Assembly (NCBI GenBank): GCA_963921195.1 | Contig: OY992540.1 | Coordinates: 20,030,380-20,094,379 of the forward strand | Origin: Pegoplata infirma | Lineage: Eukaryota > Arthropoda > Insecta > Diptera > Anthomyiidae | Direction of reading: 5' to 3' | Length of the DNA stretch: 64,000 nt | Shown here: piece by piece, positions 11,101 to 22,451 of the stretch | Layout of the letters: every line of letters starts with the position of its first letter | Numbering within the stretch: the first letter of the stretch is position 1 | Position numbers and translations under genes: made by a program | The notes under the pieces: generated by a model | The model's input: the letters and a program-made list of their open reading frames with translations, nothing else | Told to the model about the DNA's origin: nothing | Database searches by the model: none

Positions 11101-11897
11101 TTAAACAAACGTTATAAACATTAGTAAGAACAAAAATATTGTACAAAGTATTATTGTCACTCAAAAATATTTTTACACAAAAAAAAAATAACATTCGAAA
11201 AAAATTTTACACAAAAAAAATTTGTATTTTTTTTTTTACAAAAATAACTAAAAAAATTTACTTAAAATATTTCTAATTATAATTGTATATTATTTTCACA
11301 TTAAAAAATTTTCTATCACTTAAAAATAGTATTGTGGAGGGTATTGATGGATTCGGCCAAGTCGAATTTAACTTTTCTACTTGTTATATAATAGATTTTA
11401 ATCTATTGGGAACAAATGTACTTTGTGACCAACTCTTGAGTAGATTAATTTTTATAACGGCAGCTTCAAATTGAGTTGTAGTAAACATAGGGTGACAAAT
11501 TTTTTTTTGAAGTGTGATCACTGCTCTCCTGATTATTTTACATCAGATAAACGTGGGCATGAATCCAAAAATACATATATTACTTTTTGCATCGAAGATA
11601 AGTCGCATGCTATATTTTTGGTATTATGCTTTGAACCGCTAAAAAATTTTTTTCTCTTTATTTTCTCTCCTATACAAGATAAAAATCACGAAGATCGGAG
11701 TTGCATAGAGTATGTCTTCCATGAAATCCTGGCCAGAAATGATGTATCAAAGGTGTTTTTTAAATACAAAGCTGAAAACTATTGCTCTTGTCGGAGAGCT
11801 ATCCTAATAAAAAGCTAATGTATGCCTTGTCAAAAGTGGTTATGCAATTAAACCGCTGCGGATCTAGCAATTATTATAAGAGAATAATCATACGCAC
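11101..11897 (+). other. Mostly unique DNA with a 115-codon open frame of unknown status
   Basis: 11471-11818 (+) is open for 115 codons. It has a few Cys pairs near its start (CSKH, CDHC) and a relatively mixed amino-acid composition. It lacks an ATG at its listed start (TTG), a recognisable domain or flanking splice signals that I could connect. It could be a decayed exon or chance. The flanks are poly-A/T. The hAT insertion at 11898 sits in the same non-repetitive block, which resumes at 12924. Confidence 0.25.
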
Positions 11898-12923
11898 TAG
11901 GGCTTTTAATCGGGATTGGTTTTTCTGAATCCCGGGATTCGGGATTGAAGAATAATTTTCGGGATTCCGATTTCGGGATCCCGGGATTTCCGGGATATTT
12001 TAAATCCCGGGATTCACGGGATTTTTTTGAAATTTTCGGGATTTTTCGGGATTTTCAAAAAATTTTAGTATTTTTTGTCACTTTAACAAATTCACGCGTT
12101 CGTAAAAATTAGCAAAGTTTTGTTGACGTTGTGAACTTCAAAAAAAGGTCGGGATTCCTCCTGTGAAGAATATCCGTATTCGGTTATCTTATCTTTCGTC
12201 GTGGCTCATCGTTATCAACTTTTAGTGAGCGTGAGTTGAAAAAAAAAAGAAATGAATTTTCAAATTTTTGCATAAGTGATTAATTTTTTGCTATTGTTTT
12301 TATTTTTTTTAAATTTTTTAAATTTTTTTTTTTAATTTATTTGTTTTTTTTTTTTTCTTGCAAAAAAAATATTTTTTAGCTAGAGTGCGAGAGTAGAGTT
12401 TGCATGACTCACGGGTGAGCGTAAATGATAAGTGAGTGATTCCATTATTGTTTGCGTGAGCGTGACTGAGTGTGAGTCAAAACCCACTTACGCCTTTAAG
12501 AAAATGTTTTAGTAAACATAAAATTAAAAAAGTTTACAACTTAAGGAGTTAAGATGTGTCAAAAGCCATTTACGGCAATATTTTTCTTGTAAGAGTAAAA
12601 GGAATAAATATAAAAGCCCTTATGTCGAACCACTACTAGTTTTTAGAATTTCTTTACATTTCGTAAACGTTTCACTTTTTTCTATAACAAAAACATGGTA
12701 CCTGACGGAACTTTTGTCGATTTTTTTTATTTCACAAAATTCATATTTTATTCAAATTATTTTAAAAAAATCTAAAAATAATAAAAAATATTGAAAAAAA
12801 ATAAAAAAAATCGGGATCCCGAAAATCCCGGGATTGAAAATCAGAAATCCCGAGATTCGAGATTTACCTAATCCCGAAAATCCCGGGATTTCCGGGATCG
12901 GGATATCCCGATTGGAAGCCCTA
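11898..12923. mobile_element. hAT-type element, GGGATCCCGGGATT subterminal motif
   Basis: The TIR is TAGGGCTTTTAATCGGGATT on the left and, read inward from the right, TAGGGCTTCCAATCGGGATA. ATACGCAC flanks both ends exactly (11890-11897, 12924-12931), a perfect 8-bp TSD. The first and last ~130 bp are packed with CCCGGGATT / AATCCCGGGA, mostly self-complementary. The middle is AT-rich, with GTGAGCGTGAGT-like words near 12225-12480. No transposase is seen, so the element is non-autonomous. Confidence 0.92.
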
Positions 12924-13258
12924 ATACGCACCCATTCACCATTTTATACAAATAAAGTCTTTGGCCAACAGGGCGTATGATTATCCCCATAATTGAATTG
13001 CTGGATCTGCGACTGTCTTTAAGTCGGTACCCAAAGCCCCTTTAATTTGCAGTCATAAGTTAGTTGAAGGTTTATTTTTTTTTCAGTCTGTTATATTGTA
13101 AGTTATAGATTTTTAGGGTTAGTAACTGCACCCTTTTAATGGATTGGCTGGACGTTGTCTGTTTACTGCGAAGGTTTGACAACGCTAAGCGCCATGCACT
13201 TTTTCAGTAATAACGCTGATAGGCAATCCTTTTCCTGTGTTTTTTTTATACTCTCCAC
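12924..13258. other. Unique-looking intergenic DNA
   Basis: This is continuous with 11820-11897 before the hAT insertion. Its base composition is more balanced than its neighbours, but I see no splice-linked open frame, tRNA or hairpin. The last ~20 bases are the start of the dispersed repeat that resumes at 14806. Confidence 0.35.
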
Positions 13259-13261
13259 TTA

Positions 13262-14805
13262 GGCTGAGTTTTTGAGTTGTAAAATTTATTGGTTTAAGAT
13301 TTAAACTGAGTTAAAACCACAAATTCTGTTTTTGAGACGTGGTTTATGTTAAGTTTAACTCACCAATGATGGAGAGTTAAACTAAGGGTGTGTGTGAAAC
13401 GGTAGCAAAGTGGTATGGTAAAAAATATTTTTTCTATGGTGAGAAAATTTAACATTTTTGCTGTGTGAAATGAAATCTTTTTTGACACCAGAAAATTTTG
13501 ACATTAGTAAAAAAATTCTAAATAAATAATTTTTTTTATAAAAAATCTTTAACAATTTCTGCATTAATGGATAATGTTTTGGTATTTACTTGTAAATTAT
13601 GCTAATGTAAACAAAAATTCAAATAAATTCCCTTAAAAAAAACAATTCAAGTTGTTCACAGATGAATCGGAAGGCAATGAATACGAAATCTTTTGAAGTA
13701 ACTATCCATTTCTACTATCCGACAAAACTCTTTAAAAATCTCAATCTTCCTTTCCCACTTTGAAAATGCTTTATCGGCGGATTTTATTCTGTATATTAAT
13801 AGCCTTGAATGGATACTTTCTTTCACTCCATTGTTGTATGCACAATTATTTTCTTTCATTTTCCAATTTTTTTGCACAACAAAAATCTTTCGTTTTGCAA
13901 GATTTTATGAGTTTCTCTTATTTAATGTGGTACATGAGTATTGTAATAAACTGAATGTCCTAATATGAAAATTTTTTGGAAATGCATTTATTTACATAAA
14001 ATTTTTATAATTGCAATTCCCCAATATTAATGATTGATGCTACAATAAATATTTTTGGTTGAACTTTATTAAAAAAAATCACAATGAAAAGAACAACAGT
14101 CGCCAAATTCAAAATATTAAAGTTTAATCCGAGTTGTAGGTAGTCCCAATGCATCATTTGATAACCACACTTCTTAATTTACTGTTCCTTTTTTGACCAT
14201 CACCACTTTTTGCATTTTTGCCGCCACAACCACAGACCACAACACAAGATTCACTCCATGAAGGATTATTTTTTCTTAATTTAATTTTGCAAACAAATGC
14301 AAAACACGTTCATATGTATTAAAAGTCTTCTATATTTTTTTTATTTCAATTCTTTTGTATTTTTTTTTTTTTTTTGTGATATTCTTCAGAATTTACAACT
14401 TCAAAATATAAATTTCAAAAATTTCTATTCTTTTGTCAAAAATTCTACTAGCCCCATGGGCTAGTGAAATTTTATTCACCTCAATAGTGTCAAAAATTTA
14501 CTATGAAGCATACTTTGCTACCATTTCACACACGCCCTAAGGTTCAAAAATGTAAAAAACACCTCTGATTTTCAAATATACTGGTTAGTATTGCCATGTT
14601 GTGGTATTTTATTCGAAAAAATGTGCGCTGATGGCAACTATTCTAATTGGAAATGTGGCATTTGGTATGGCAATACCGTGTTAATCGACATTTGCTAAAC
14701 TTGAACTGAAAAACAGAATGCTTGGTTAAACTTGGTTTTATTTTTATAAAGTTTAATAAAACTCCCGGTTAAACTAAGTTAAAGCGATATGTCAAAAACG
14801 CAGCC
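13262..14805. mobile_element. PIF/Harbinger-type element inserted in a dispersed repeat
   Basis: The TIR is GGCTGAGTTTTTGA on the left and GGCTGCGTTTTTGA on the right (inward). TTA flanks both ends (13259-13261, 14806-14808). The interrupted repeat reads CCACTTA|TTAGTGATAGAGGG, matching the uninterrupted ACTTTAGTGATAGAGGG at 10651. GG ends with a TWA TSD are the hallmark of this superfamily. No transposase is readable. A second Harbinger-type element sits inside. Confidence 0.88.
13386..14537. mobile_element. PIF/Harbinger-type element nested in another
   Basis: The TIR GGGTGTGTGTGAAACGGTAG at 13386 is mirrored by CTACCATTTCACACACGCCC ending at 14537. TAA flanks both ends (13383-13385, 14538-14540). 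The interior has open frames of 60-73 codons on both strands near 13656-13954. I cannot assign them to the Harbinger nuclease or MADF protein. Confidence 0.88.
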
Positions 14806-15350
14806 TTAGTGATAGAGGGTATATATAAGTTTGTCATATCGTTTGTAACTCATCGAAATATCGGTCTGGGACCCCATAAAGTATATATATTCATGATCCA
14901 CGATCGATTTTAAGACATTCTAGCGATGTCCGTCTGCAGAAATGGTGATCACGACCAAAATACTACACGGATATGACTGAAACTTAAAATACGTATTGGA
15001 AGTTCTCCCAAGAAGTTTGGTATTGCATTTGAGCGATATCGGTTCAGCGGTTATGAACGAAAATGTAAGGACACCTCAAAAACTTTACTACATTCAACAT
15101 AACCTAAAAATACATAATACATTAATTCGGCTGCTGGTTGACATATGCGAACATAATTGAACACCAAATGGTATTTAAACGAGTACGAACATATTTTTTG
15201 ACAAAAACGAAAAAAATCGCGAATTTTTTTTTTTACCAACAATTTTTTTTTTTCACATTTAATTTAATCATTTCCAAACTATATTCCGGACTTACGAAGA
15301 AGTTTGGGACACACAAAATTTTTAAAGAAATTTTCGTTTGGGACTGCATT
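14806..15350 (+). repeat. Dispersed fly repeat, remainder after Harbinger insertion
   Basis: It begins TTAGTGATAGAGGGTATATA like 10651 and contains ATCGATTTTAAG...TCTAGCGATGTCCGTCTG, a block shared with 10741 and 15661. The part at 15089-15250 also resembles 19850-20000. Non-coding. Confidence 0.65.
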
Positions 15351-15573
15351 TTTAATTAAATTTTAACCCCAAACCGCAATAAGTTTGTCAACAAAATTTT
15401 ATGTTTGAGACTTTTTTTTTTTAAATTTCAAACTTTTTTAAAATTTAGTCTTTTCTCATGGCACAATGGTCTTTTCTCAAAAGCATTTTTTAAACCAAAA
15501 CAAAAGAAAAAAATATCAAAAAAAATTTTGTCTGGGGCTTTGAAAATTTTCAAAAAAAAAAATCGGGACTTTT

Positions 15574-16260
15574 ATACCCTACCACTTTGTGGTACAGGGT
15601 TTGTGCTGATGTTTGCAACTATGCGAAATATTGGTCCCAGAACCACCGATAAACTCTGAATCTCTTTTTGAGGCGATTTAGCGATGTCTGTCCGTCCGTA
15701 TGTCTATATAAATTTCTGCGCACGATACAGGCCGCAATTATAAACCGATTTCGCTGAAATTTGAAAATTAACTTTCTTTTGACCCAAGGTATTGAATTTG
15801 CAAAAAAAATCGGTCCATGTTTAGACCTAGCCCCCATAAAAACGTCCCCTTAAAATTTGGCGCAAATGACTATAATAACCGTACTGTAACAGGTATCGTT
15901 TCCAAATTTGCCAGGTAATCGTATTTATATATGTGTACACAAGCAATCGTTCTAAATTTAAAGGGTATAGGGCCATTTCTTCTTGTAGTCCCCATACAAA
16001 CCACCCGAAATTAGCATAAATCTCTTAATATTCATGAAAATAGGAAATATTTGATTAAAATTTAGTTTGTAGTTGTTCCATACATGGGACCTAAGCATTG
16101 AGGCATTAGTTATTTTCATGTAAAATGCCAATGAAATAGCAGGCATTAGCATTGTTTTTTCATACAAAAGTAATGCCAGGTTCCAAGTATGAGTTGTTCA
16201 ACGTGTACTTTGGTGACCTAATCAAATTTGAATATAATTGGACCATTTTAGAACTTAGTC
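15574..16260 (-). repeat. Dispersed fly repeat interrupted by a small hAT MITE
   Basis: TATACCCTACCACTTTGTGG at 15574, followed by GTGCTGATGTTTGCAAC, is the reverse complement of the end of the copy at 39985-42555. It also has AGCGATGTCTGTCCGTCCGT at 15680. The repeat is broken by a 113-bp hAT derivative at 16079-16191 with a perfect TSD. Confidence 0.7.
16079..16191. mobile_element. 113-bp hAT deletion derivative
   Basis: The ends are CATACATGGGACC on the left and, inward from the right, CATACTTGGAACC. AGTTGTTC flanks both sides exactly (16071-16078, 16192-16199). GCATTAG and ATGCCAATG words match the larger element at 20484-21391, so this is a very small member of the same family. Confidence 0.9.
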
Positions 16261-16270
16261 CTCGTATAAA

Positions 16271-16373
16271 AATATCGTCCGATATTCTAAACAAAAAAGT
16301 GTAATTTTCGACCTGTTTACTCGAATATCGTCCGATATTCTAAACAAAAAAGTGTAATTTTCGACCTGTTTAC
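16271..16373. repeat. Exact 50-bp tandem duplication
   Basis: 16271-16320 is repeated without change at 16324-16373, separated by three bases (TCG). The unit contains ATATCGTCCGATAT, a short palindrome. The identity indicates a recent duplication. Confidence 0.9.
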
Positions 16374-16782
16374 CTTTACAAAACAGAAATTGTGCCAATT
16401 TCTGGTAATTTTTATATTCAAGAATAGGGATCTTGAAAATTTTAAAAAAATCGTTTAAATCAGACGCAAGTCTTTTGACATACATAAATGCCAATGACAT
16501 GTTTTGGATTGGCTGTAGATTATTTTGACATTTCGTTTTGGAATCGCGGAACACAATTGCCGAGTGTGAATAAAATCAGTTCAAAAGAGAATTATAAATA
16601 TTGTCTCGTCTGAATTGGGACTAAGGTTATTGATATAAGCGTTATATTCAAATGTAAATAATCCACTAGATTTATCAGATTTGATATAGCTGAGTACTAA
16701 TATCCTTATTTATTTGAATCATCAAAATTACATTCATTCCATTATTTTTGTTATTTGTTTACCAATAGTGCAAGTCCTTACT
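16374..16782 (+). promoter_or_regulatory. Upstream region of the bleomycin hydrolase gene
   Basis: About 400 bp without repeats. AATCAGTT at 16575 resembles an insect initiator (TCAGT), and TATAAAT occurs at about 16596, downstream of it, so no canonical TATA-Inr pair can be assigned. It may hold a 5' untranslated exon: a strong 3' splice site, CTTTTTTCCGCTGCCCCATTTCAG, ends at 16840 within the presumed first exon. Confidence 0.3.
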
Positions 16783-18788
16783 ATGGGGTGGGCTTCTTTA
16801 ATATTTGTCCAATTTTCTTTTTTCCGCTGCCCCATTTCAGTGAATACTATTTGTAAGTCTACCAGTAGGCGTCCTTTACTACTAGCATCTAGACGAATTT
16901 TACGAAATATATTTGACCAGAGCCAACTAACTACAAATTGCTCAAATGGTTCAAATTTTCTTTTAGCCTCTACCTCGGTGATAACACAGGATAAATTGGA
17001 CAAATGGCAAAAGGAGTTTTATAGTGAACCCAAAAATATTTTGGCCCAAAATGTGTGCTCACGTTTTGATCCATTCGATGTTTGTTTGTCACGTAAGTGT
17101 TTGGAGACCACCAATCATGTATTCACTTACAAGGTAAGACTTAAATATATATTTTGCAATTTATTTACAAAAATTATCAAATTTTTCGAAAATGTTTAAC
17201 AATCAGGTGGAAATGGAGGGCAAACCTATAACGAATCAAAAAAGCTCTGGCAGATGTTGGTTATTTGCGGCTTTAAATTGTTTACGTTTGCCATTTATGA
17301 AAGAACACAATCTAGATGAATTTGAGTTTTCTCAGGCTTATCTCTTCTACTGGGATAAGATTGAACGTTGTAATTATTTCCTTAATAATGTTGTAAAAAC
17401 TTCCAAACGTGGAGAAAAAGTTGATGGTAGACTGGTGTCATTTTTACTAAATGTAAGTTTTATAGCAATATCAAGATACATATTTATAACAAATTTTATA
17501 CATTTTCTATTTTTGAAAATTTTAAGGATCCAACCTCTGATGGTGGCCAGTGGGATATGTTAGTTAATTTGATTACCAAACATGGACTCATGCCAAAGAA
17601 ATGTTTCCCTGAAAGTTATAGTTGTGAAGTTAGCTTACGCATGAATGGCGTTTTAAAAAGCAAGGTAAGTTATTAGAATCTGAGATTTTTAAAATAGCAA
17701 ACTATTTCTCACAGTACATGAGCTTCTTGTTATGGTTAAGGTCGAATTTATTCAAAAACTCTTTAATTTTTAGTTGCGTGAATATTCCAAAGTACTGCGT
17801 GACCTGATGGATACAAGTCCAAGTGACGAAGAGGTTAGTGCTAAAGTTGATGAAATGATGGGTGAAATCTACAAAGTCGTAGGCATTTGCTTGGGTATAC
17901 CATCCAAGGAGTTCACTTGGGAGTATTATGATAAAGCCAAAGCATACCATTCAGTGGGTCCAATAACACCAATTGATTTTTATACTACCCTGGTTAAGCC
18001 GCATTTTAACGTAGAGGATAAGGTAGTTTGTAATGTGTGTATTGTATTTTAAATAGGGTTAACTAAAAGTGTCTCTTGATTAATAGGTTTGTTTAGTAAC
18101 TGATCCCCGTCCATCAAGTAAATACAATCAAGCCTATACGGTTGATTGTTTGGGTAATGTTGTTGACGGTCGTCCAGTATTGTATAACAATCAGCCTGTA
18201 GAAATCTTGCTGCAAATGGTAGCAGCCAGTTTAAAGGCTGGAGAACCAGTATGGTTTGGATGTGAAGTTAGCAAACGTTTTGCCGCCAAACAAGGCATAG
18301 AAGATTTAAATGTGTAAGTATAACATAAAATCATTATAACTGCAAATAGATTACATTAAAAATTAATATTTTTTAACACTTTTAGTCATGATTTTAAGCT
18401 GGTATTCGATATTGATATACAAAAGACTTTAACCAAAGCTGATCGCTTGATCTATGGTGAATCTGCCATGACTCATGCCATGGTCTTTACAGCGATTTCA
18501 TTAGATGTAAGTATTTCATATTAACCATCGAAACATTAAACTCTCTTTCTAAATCTCAATTTTTTTTTTTAGGAAAATGATGTAGCAAAGAAGTTACGCG
18601 TCGAGAACTCTTGGGGAGAAGATCGTGGCGAAAAGGGCTATTTGGTTATGTCTGCCGAATGGTTCAAAGAATTCGGTTTCGAGGTGGTAGTAGATAAAAA
18701 ATACGTGCCTGCTAACATTTTACGTGTATTCGATCAGGAACCCATTGTTTTACCCGCCTGGGATCCCATGGGTACTCTAGCCGAATAA
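16783..18788 (+). CDS. Bleomycin hydrolase (papain-like C1B aminopeptidase)
   Basis: Seven exons: 16783-17133, 17207-17452, 17527-17664, 17774-18022, 18087-18313, 18386-18506, 18573-18788, all GT-AG, joined in frame to 515 residues. The family is a cytosolic cysteine aminopeptidase that forms a self-capped hexameric barrel and trims peptides and homocysteine thiolactone. The catalytic Cys is near residue 134 in QKSSGRCW, His near 434 in MTHAM, and Asn near 456 in VENSWGED. The spacing is that of the animal enzyme, and the C-terminus ends AWDPMGTLAE as the family does. The usual length is about 455; the extra ~65 N-terminal residues are rich in Ser and Arg (STSRRPLLLASRRILRNIF) with no acidic residues at first, like a mitochondrial presequence. 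The start at 16783 is the first in-frame ATG. If the strong acceptor ending at 16840 is used, the first residues come from an upstream exon. No disruption is seen, so the gene is probably functional. It is the ortholog of Drosophila CG1440 by my recollection. Confidence 0.95.
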
Positions 18789-18834
18789 AACAACATCTTT
18801 AGGTTTCAACAAAATATTTCGGATAATATAAAAA

Positions 18835-18840
18835 AATAAA
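18835..18840 (+). terminator. Polyadenylation signal of bleomycin hydrolase
   Basis: AATAAA lies 47 bases after the stop codon, and another AATAAA overlaps the stop at 18784. The downstream one is the better candidate. Confidence 0.6.
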
Positions 18841-20483
18841 CATCATCTATAGAACTACGCCTAATAATATGCTTTTAATAATTACATGGTCTATGTTTCC
18901 AATTGAATTATGCATTTTTAAATCAAACTGTTTTCCGATTCCTAAAGAAATATGCATACATTTATTAAGCCGTATACTTTTTTTATAAATATATATAAAA
19001 AAATACATACTTATACGTATAATATACAATATTAACAATTATATTTACTGTCTTATATATTTATTTGATTTGAAAGAAAAGATTAGGGAAAAAATAGCTG
19101 CGTAACCATTGTGGGAATTTAAACTAAATCTAAAGGAGCCTTTGTATGAGGGCTAGATCAAAGCATATAAAAGTTTTCCACAAACAAATCGAAGAAGTAC
19201 AAATATTTTCAAAAATGAGATTTAAAATTTAAAACATTTTTGTTTTCAAAAAACAAAAATAAAAATTTGGGCCTCTGTTCTGTCTTTCACAACTTTTCAA
19301 TTCACATGAAAATTTCCGAATCACATGAAATCAAGTTTAGTGTTTTGTTGATCACGTTTTCAATCGAAGTTGAAATTGAATAATTTTAATTTAAAAAATT
19401 ATAAGGAATAAAGTGCATTCGTTTTACTTTCACAAAATTTTATTTATGTGAAACAAAACGAAAAAGAAATTCGGATGTGAAATCTAGAACACCAAAAAAA
19501 TTCTGAAATTTTAATTTTCACATTTTTTATGTGAATTACTTTTTTTAGAACAGCGACCTTGATATCTTTTAAAGGAATTATCAAGAAAACACGTAGAAGT
19601 TTTCGAAGGATACTAAAAACTAAAAAAAAAATGGAAATATCTATTTTTTTTCAAATTGTCCGATTTGGCATAGAAAAGACAACTAATAGAAGACGTCTTA
19701 ATTGGGAAATTGGATGAATTCCTAGAAAATTTGGTAACACGGAAAACAATTCTTTGTCGTTTGCTTTGATAACTCATTCGTTTTCCAAAATTTCACTAGT
19801 ACACTTATATTCCCCTTTGGAAAAACTTCGAAAATTTTGGTATATTCCACATAACCTTAAAATACAAAATGCTTAAATCGGCTTCTGTTGGGTACCATGA
19901 ACAGAATTGGATACCGAATGGTATTTAAGCAAGTATGTACAAACATATTTTTTACACAAAATATTTGTTTGCGCTCGTTTTTTCACCAAATTTTTTTTGC
20001 CAAAAAAAAAATATTTTTCAATCATCTTTTTTACCTTGTGTAGGGTATCAATATATTCAGTAATACGGGGTTCATACTTGCTGTTTTGAAGTGTTTAAGA
20101 GTGAGATGTTTAAAAAAGTCTTTGTTCCGTGTCCATTACGTTTTTATTCTGTTACTGGTGTTTTGTTGAACAACTTGTTTAAGGTCGCAAGTGTGAACGC
20201 CAAATAAGGCCGAATTTAACTTTTTATTTGAAATATTTCAAAAGGCTAAAGTTTTAATATAACGGTTTTTAGCTATTTAAGCCAAATTTAAAGAACACGT
20301 TTGTGTGGAGACAAGGTCTAAACATAAACAGATTTTTTAAATTTAAAAGGACTTTGTCTTTGGACCAAGAGAAGATTTAATTTTAGGCAAATATGTTGAT
20401 AATTGTCACTGCTAGTATGTTTACATGGACAAACAGACATTGTCAAATCGACAGACAAGGGAGGTCCCACAGAGGGCACCCAC
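18841..20483. repeat. Intergenic dispersed-repeat DNA
   Basis: No gene is seen. 19850-20000 resembles 15089-15250. 20100-20483 belongs to the repeat that continues after the hAT insertion at 21392. 19270-19558 is a separate MITE. Confidence 0.5.
19270..19558. mobile_element. MITE with GGCCTCTGTTCT ends
   Basis: The left end GGCCTCTGTTCT and the right end (inward) GGTCGCTGTTCT form an imperfect TIR. TTG occurs immediately outside both ends, a possible 3-bp TSD. The interior has mirrored TTCACATGAAA / TTTCACAT words. Confidence 0.55.
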
Positions 20484-21391
20484 CATACATGGGAATTTTT
20501 AATTGGCATTGAATTTTAATTGGCATTAGTTGGAACTAATGCCAATACAAAAAAAAAGCATTAGCATTTATTGCCAATGAAATTTTTTGGGCACAAATGC
20601 CTAAAAAAACTATTTACAATTGATAAAAAAAAGCATTTTTTACAATAAATATATATTTTTTTAAAACTTAAAATGGCGATATCTCGAAAACTAAGCCAGA
20701 TAGAGCAAAATGGAGGGCTTTTGTGATTCTGTGAAACTCCATACTTTCGCGAATCCTCTTCACATGTGTGGACCCCAATGGGTCCTAACTTTGAATCCAA
20801 AAAATTTTGGATTCCGGAAAATTTAAAAATGCTTATATCTCGGTAAATATTGGTGACACAACAAAAAAACCCTCAAAGCAATAGTTTTTTAGTGATTCAG
20901 TTTCTAAAATTCTCAAGACCCTATTGGGCCCCTAATTTGCAGTACCTGGAAAAATAAGCAAGATAATGCTAAAGGTATGTGAATTTTTAAATTTTCGGGA
21001 GTGCCAATTTTTTAGATTCAAAATTTGTACCTTCTAGGGTCCACACATGTGAAGAGGACCGACGAATCTGTGGGGATTCTAAGAACCAAAAATGCCCTCC
21101 ATTTTGCTCAGTTTTCTAGATATAGCTATTTTAAGTTTTAACAAAAAAAAAAAAATTCACAACTCGCTGACGGAAATACGACATTTGATATTGCTAATGC
21201 TTTGTTTTCATTAAGGTATTTATTAATGCCAATGAAATTTTTCATAATTGGCATAACTAATTCTACTAATTCCTTAACGGGCATTGATTGAAACAATGAC
21301 AATGCTAAAAATTTCATTGACATTAGTTTCAATATAATGCCAATGAAATCGTCAATTAATTAGTTCATTTATTTAAATAGTCCCATGTATG
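20484..21391. mobile_element. hAT-type element with GGCATTAG/TGCCAAT motif
   Basis: The TIR CATACATGGGA is exact at both ends, and GCACCCAC flanks both sides exactly (20476-20483, 21392-21399). The first and last ~120 bp are full of ATTGGCATTAG and ATGCCAATG. It interrupts a dispersed repeat (GGTCCCACAGAGGGCACCCACC...). The interior repeats ACCCCAATGGGTCC-type words also found at 36150 and 60440. No transposase. Confidence 0.93.
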
Positions 21392-21553
21392 GCACCCACC
21401 AATTATTCTGAAACTTGCCCATGGGAAAGAGGGGAGAAAATTAAGAGTTACCTGTTTTTTCTTAGCTGCCCAATCTAACATTTAGCGGGTCATAGGGATT
21501 GGTGAAAAACGGGATTTTTTTAGTTTTTTTTGAAGATTTTTTTTAAATTATGA

Positions 21554-22451
21554 TAGAGATGGGCGCGTGAGTGATTTTTGACTCACACTTACTCACGCTC
21601 ACGAAGCAATTTTTAAATCACGCACACTCACTCACGAGCATATTTTTTCTACTCACACTCACTCACAATCACGTGAGTAAATTAAAAACAACTCACACTC
21701 ACGAAACTCTATTTTTACAAAAAAAAAAAATCAAAAACTATAATTTCAAAAATCTTCCAAACTTTTAGCAAAATTTAAAGATAGCGAAATTTGCTTTTTT
21801 CGGGACAAAATCTTAAGTTAAGCCAAATTTTTGTATTGATTTTAGAGATGGGCGCGTGAGTGGATTTTGACTGACTCACTCACGCTCGCGCAAAAAATAA
21901 TCGAATCACTCACGCAATTTTTTTTTTCCTCACGCTCACTCACATGAGTAATAAAAAACTTACTCACGCTCACGCGTGACTCACGCCAGATTCAATCACG
22001 CTCACGCGTGATTCCCGCAATAAAATTTTCTTACCAAAAAGAAAAAAAAATCCAAAAAAGAATTTTTTACAAAAAAATAAAAAAAAATTGGGCAAATCCA
22101 AAAATCGAATCACGCAAACTCACGCAAAAAATAAATGACTCACTCACAATCACGTGATTGAAATGAAAATCACTCACACTCACGCGTGATTCACGTGAAT
22201 CACGCAAATCACGTGACCAGCGCCCATCTCTAATTGCTTTTTTTGGTACGAAAGGAAATATGAAGAGAAAATAAATCAAGCAAACTCACGCAAGAAAATC
22301 GACTCACGCACACTCACTCACGCAAAAATCTTACTATTGCACACACACACACTCACTCACGCAATTTTTTTCTCCACTCACACTCACGTGTGTAAAATTG
22401 AATTCAGTCACGCGTGAATCATGCTCTAATCTGCTCATGTACCCATCTCTA
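21554..22451. mobile_element. hAT-type element rich in CACTCACG (outer copy)
   Basis: It begins TAGAGATGGGCGCGTGAGTG and ends GTACCCATCTCTA. The 8 bases on each side are AATTATGA and CTATATGA, which agree at the last five, so the TSD is decayed or not exact. Both ends are filled with CACTCACG, CACGTGA and GCGTGAGTGA words. It contains a second copy of the same family. Confidence 0.65.
21843..22232. mobile_element. hAT-type element rich in CACTCACG (inner copy)
   Basis: The TIR is TAGAGATGGGCGC with the right end GCGCCCATCTCTA. The flanks ATTGATTT and ATTGCTTT match at 7 of 8 positions, supporting an 8-bp TSD. Nearly the whole element is made of TCACTCACGC / GCGTGA words in both orientations. 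Confidence 0.85.

Noticed and set aside
11471..11818. 115-codon open frame as a real gene
   Set aside because: No ATG at the start, no recognised domain and no splice context; frames of this length arise by chance in 64 kb. Kept only as a low-confidence note.
13656..13954. Overlapping frames in the inner Harbinger element as transposase
   Set aside because: No DDE or MADF motif could be seen on either strand, and lengths are 64-73 codons.
16734..17003. Minus-strand frame opposite bleomycin hydrolase exon 1
   Set aside because: It is the antisense shadow of a spliced, conserved coding exon.
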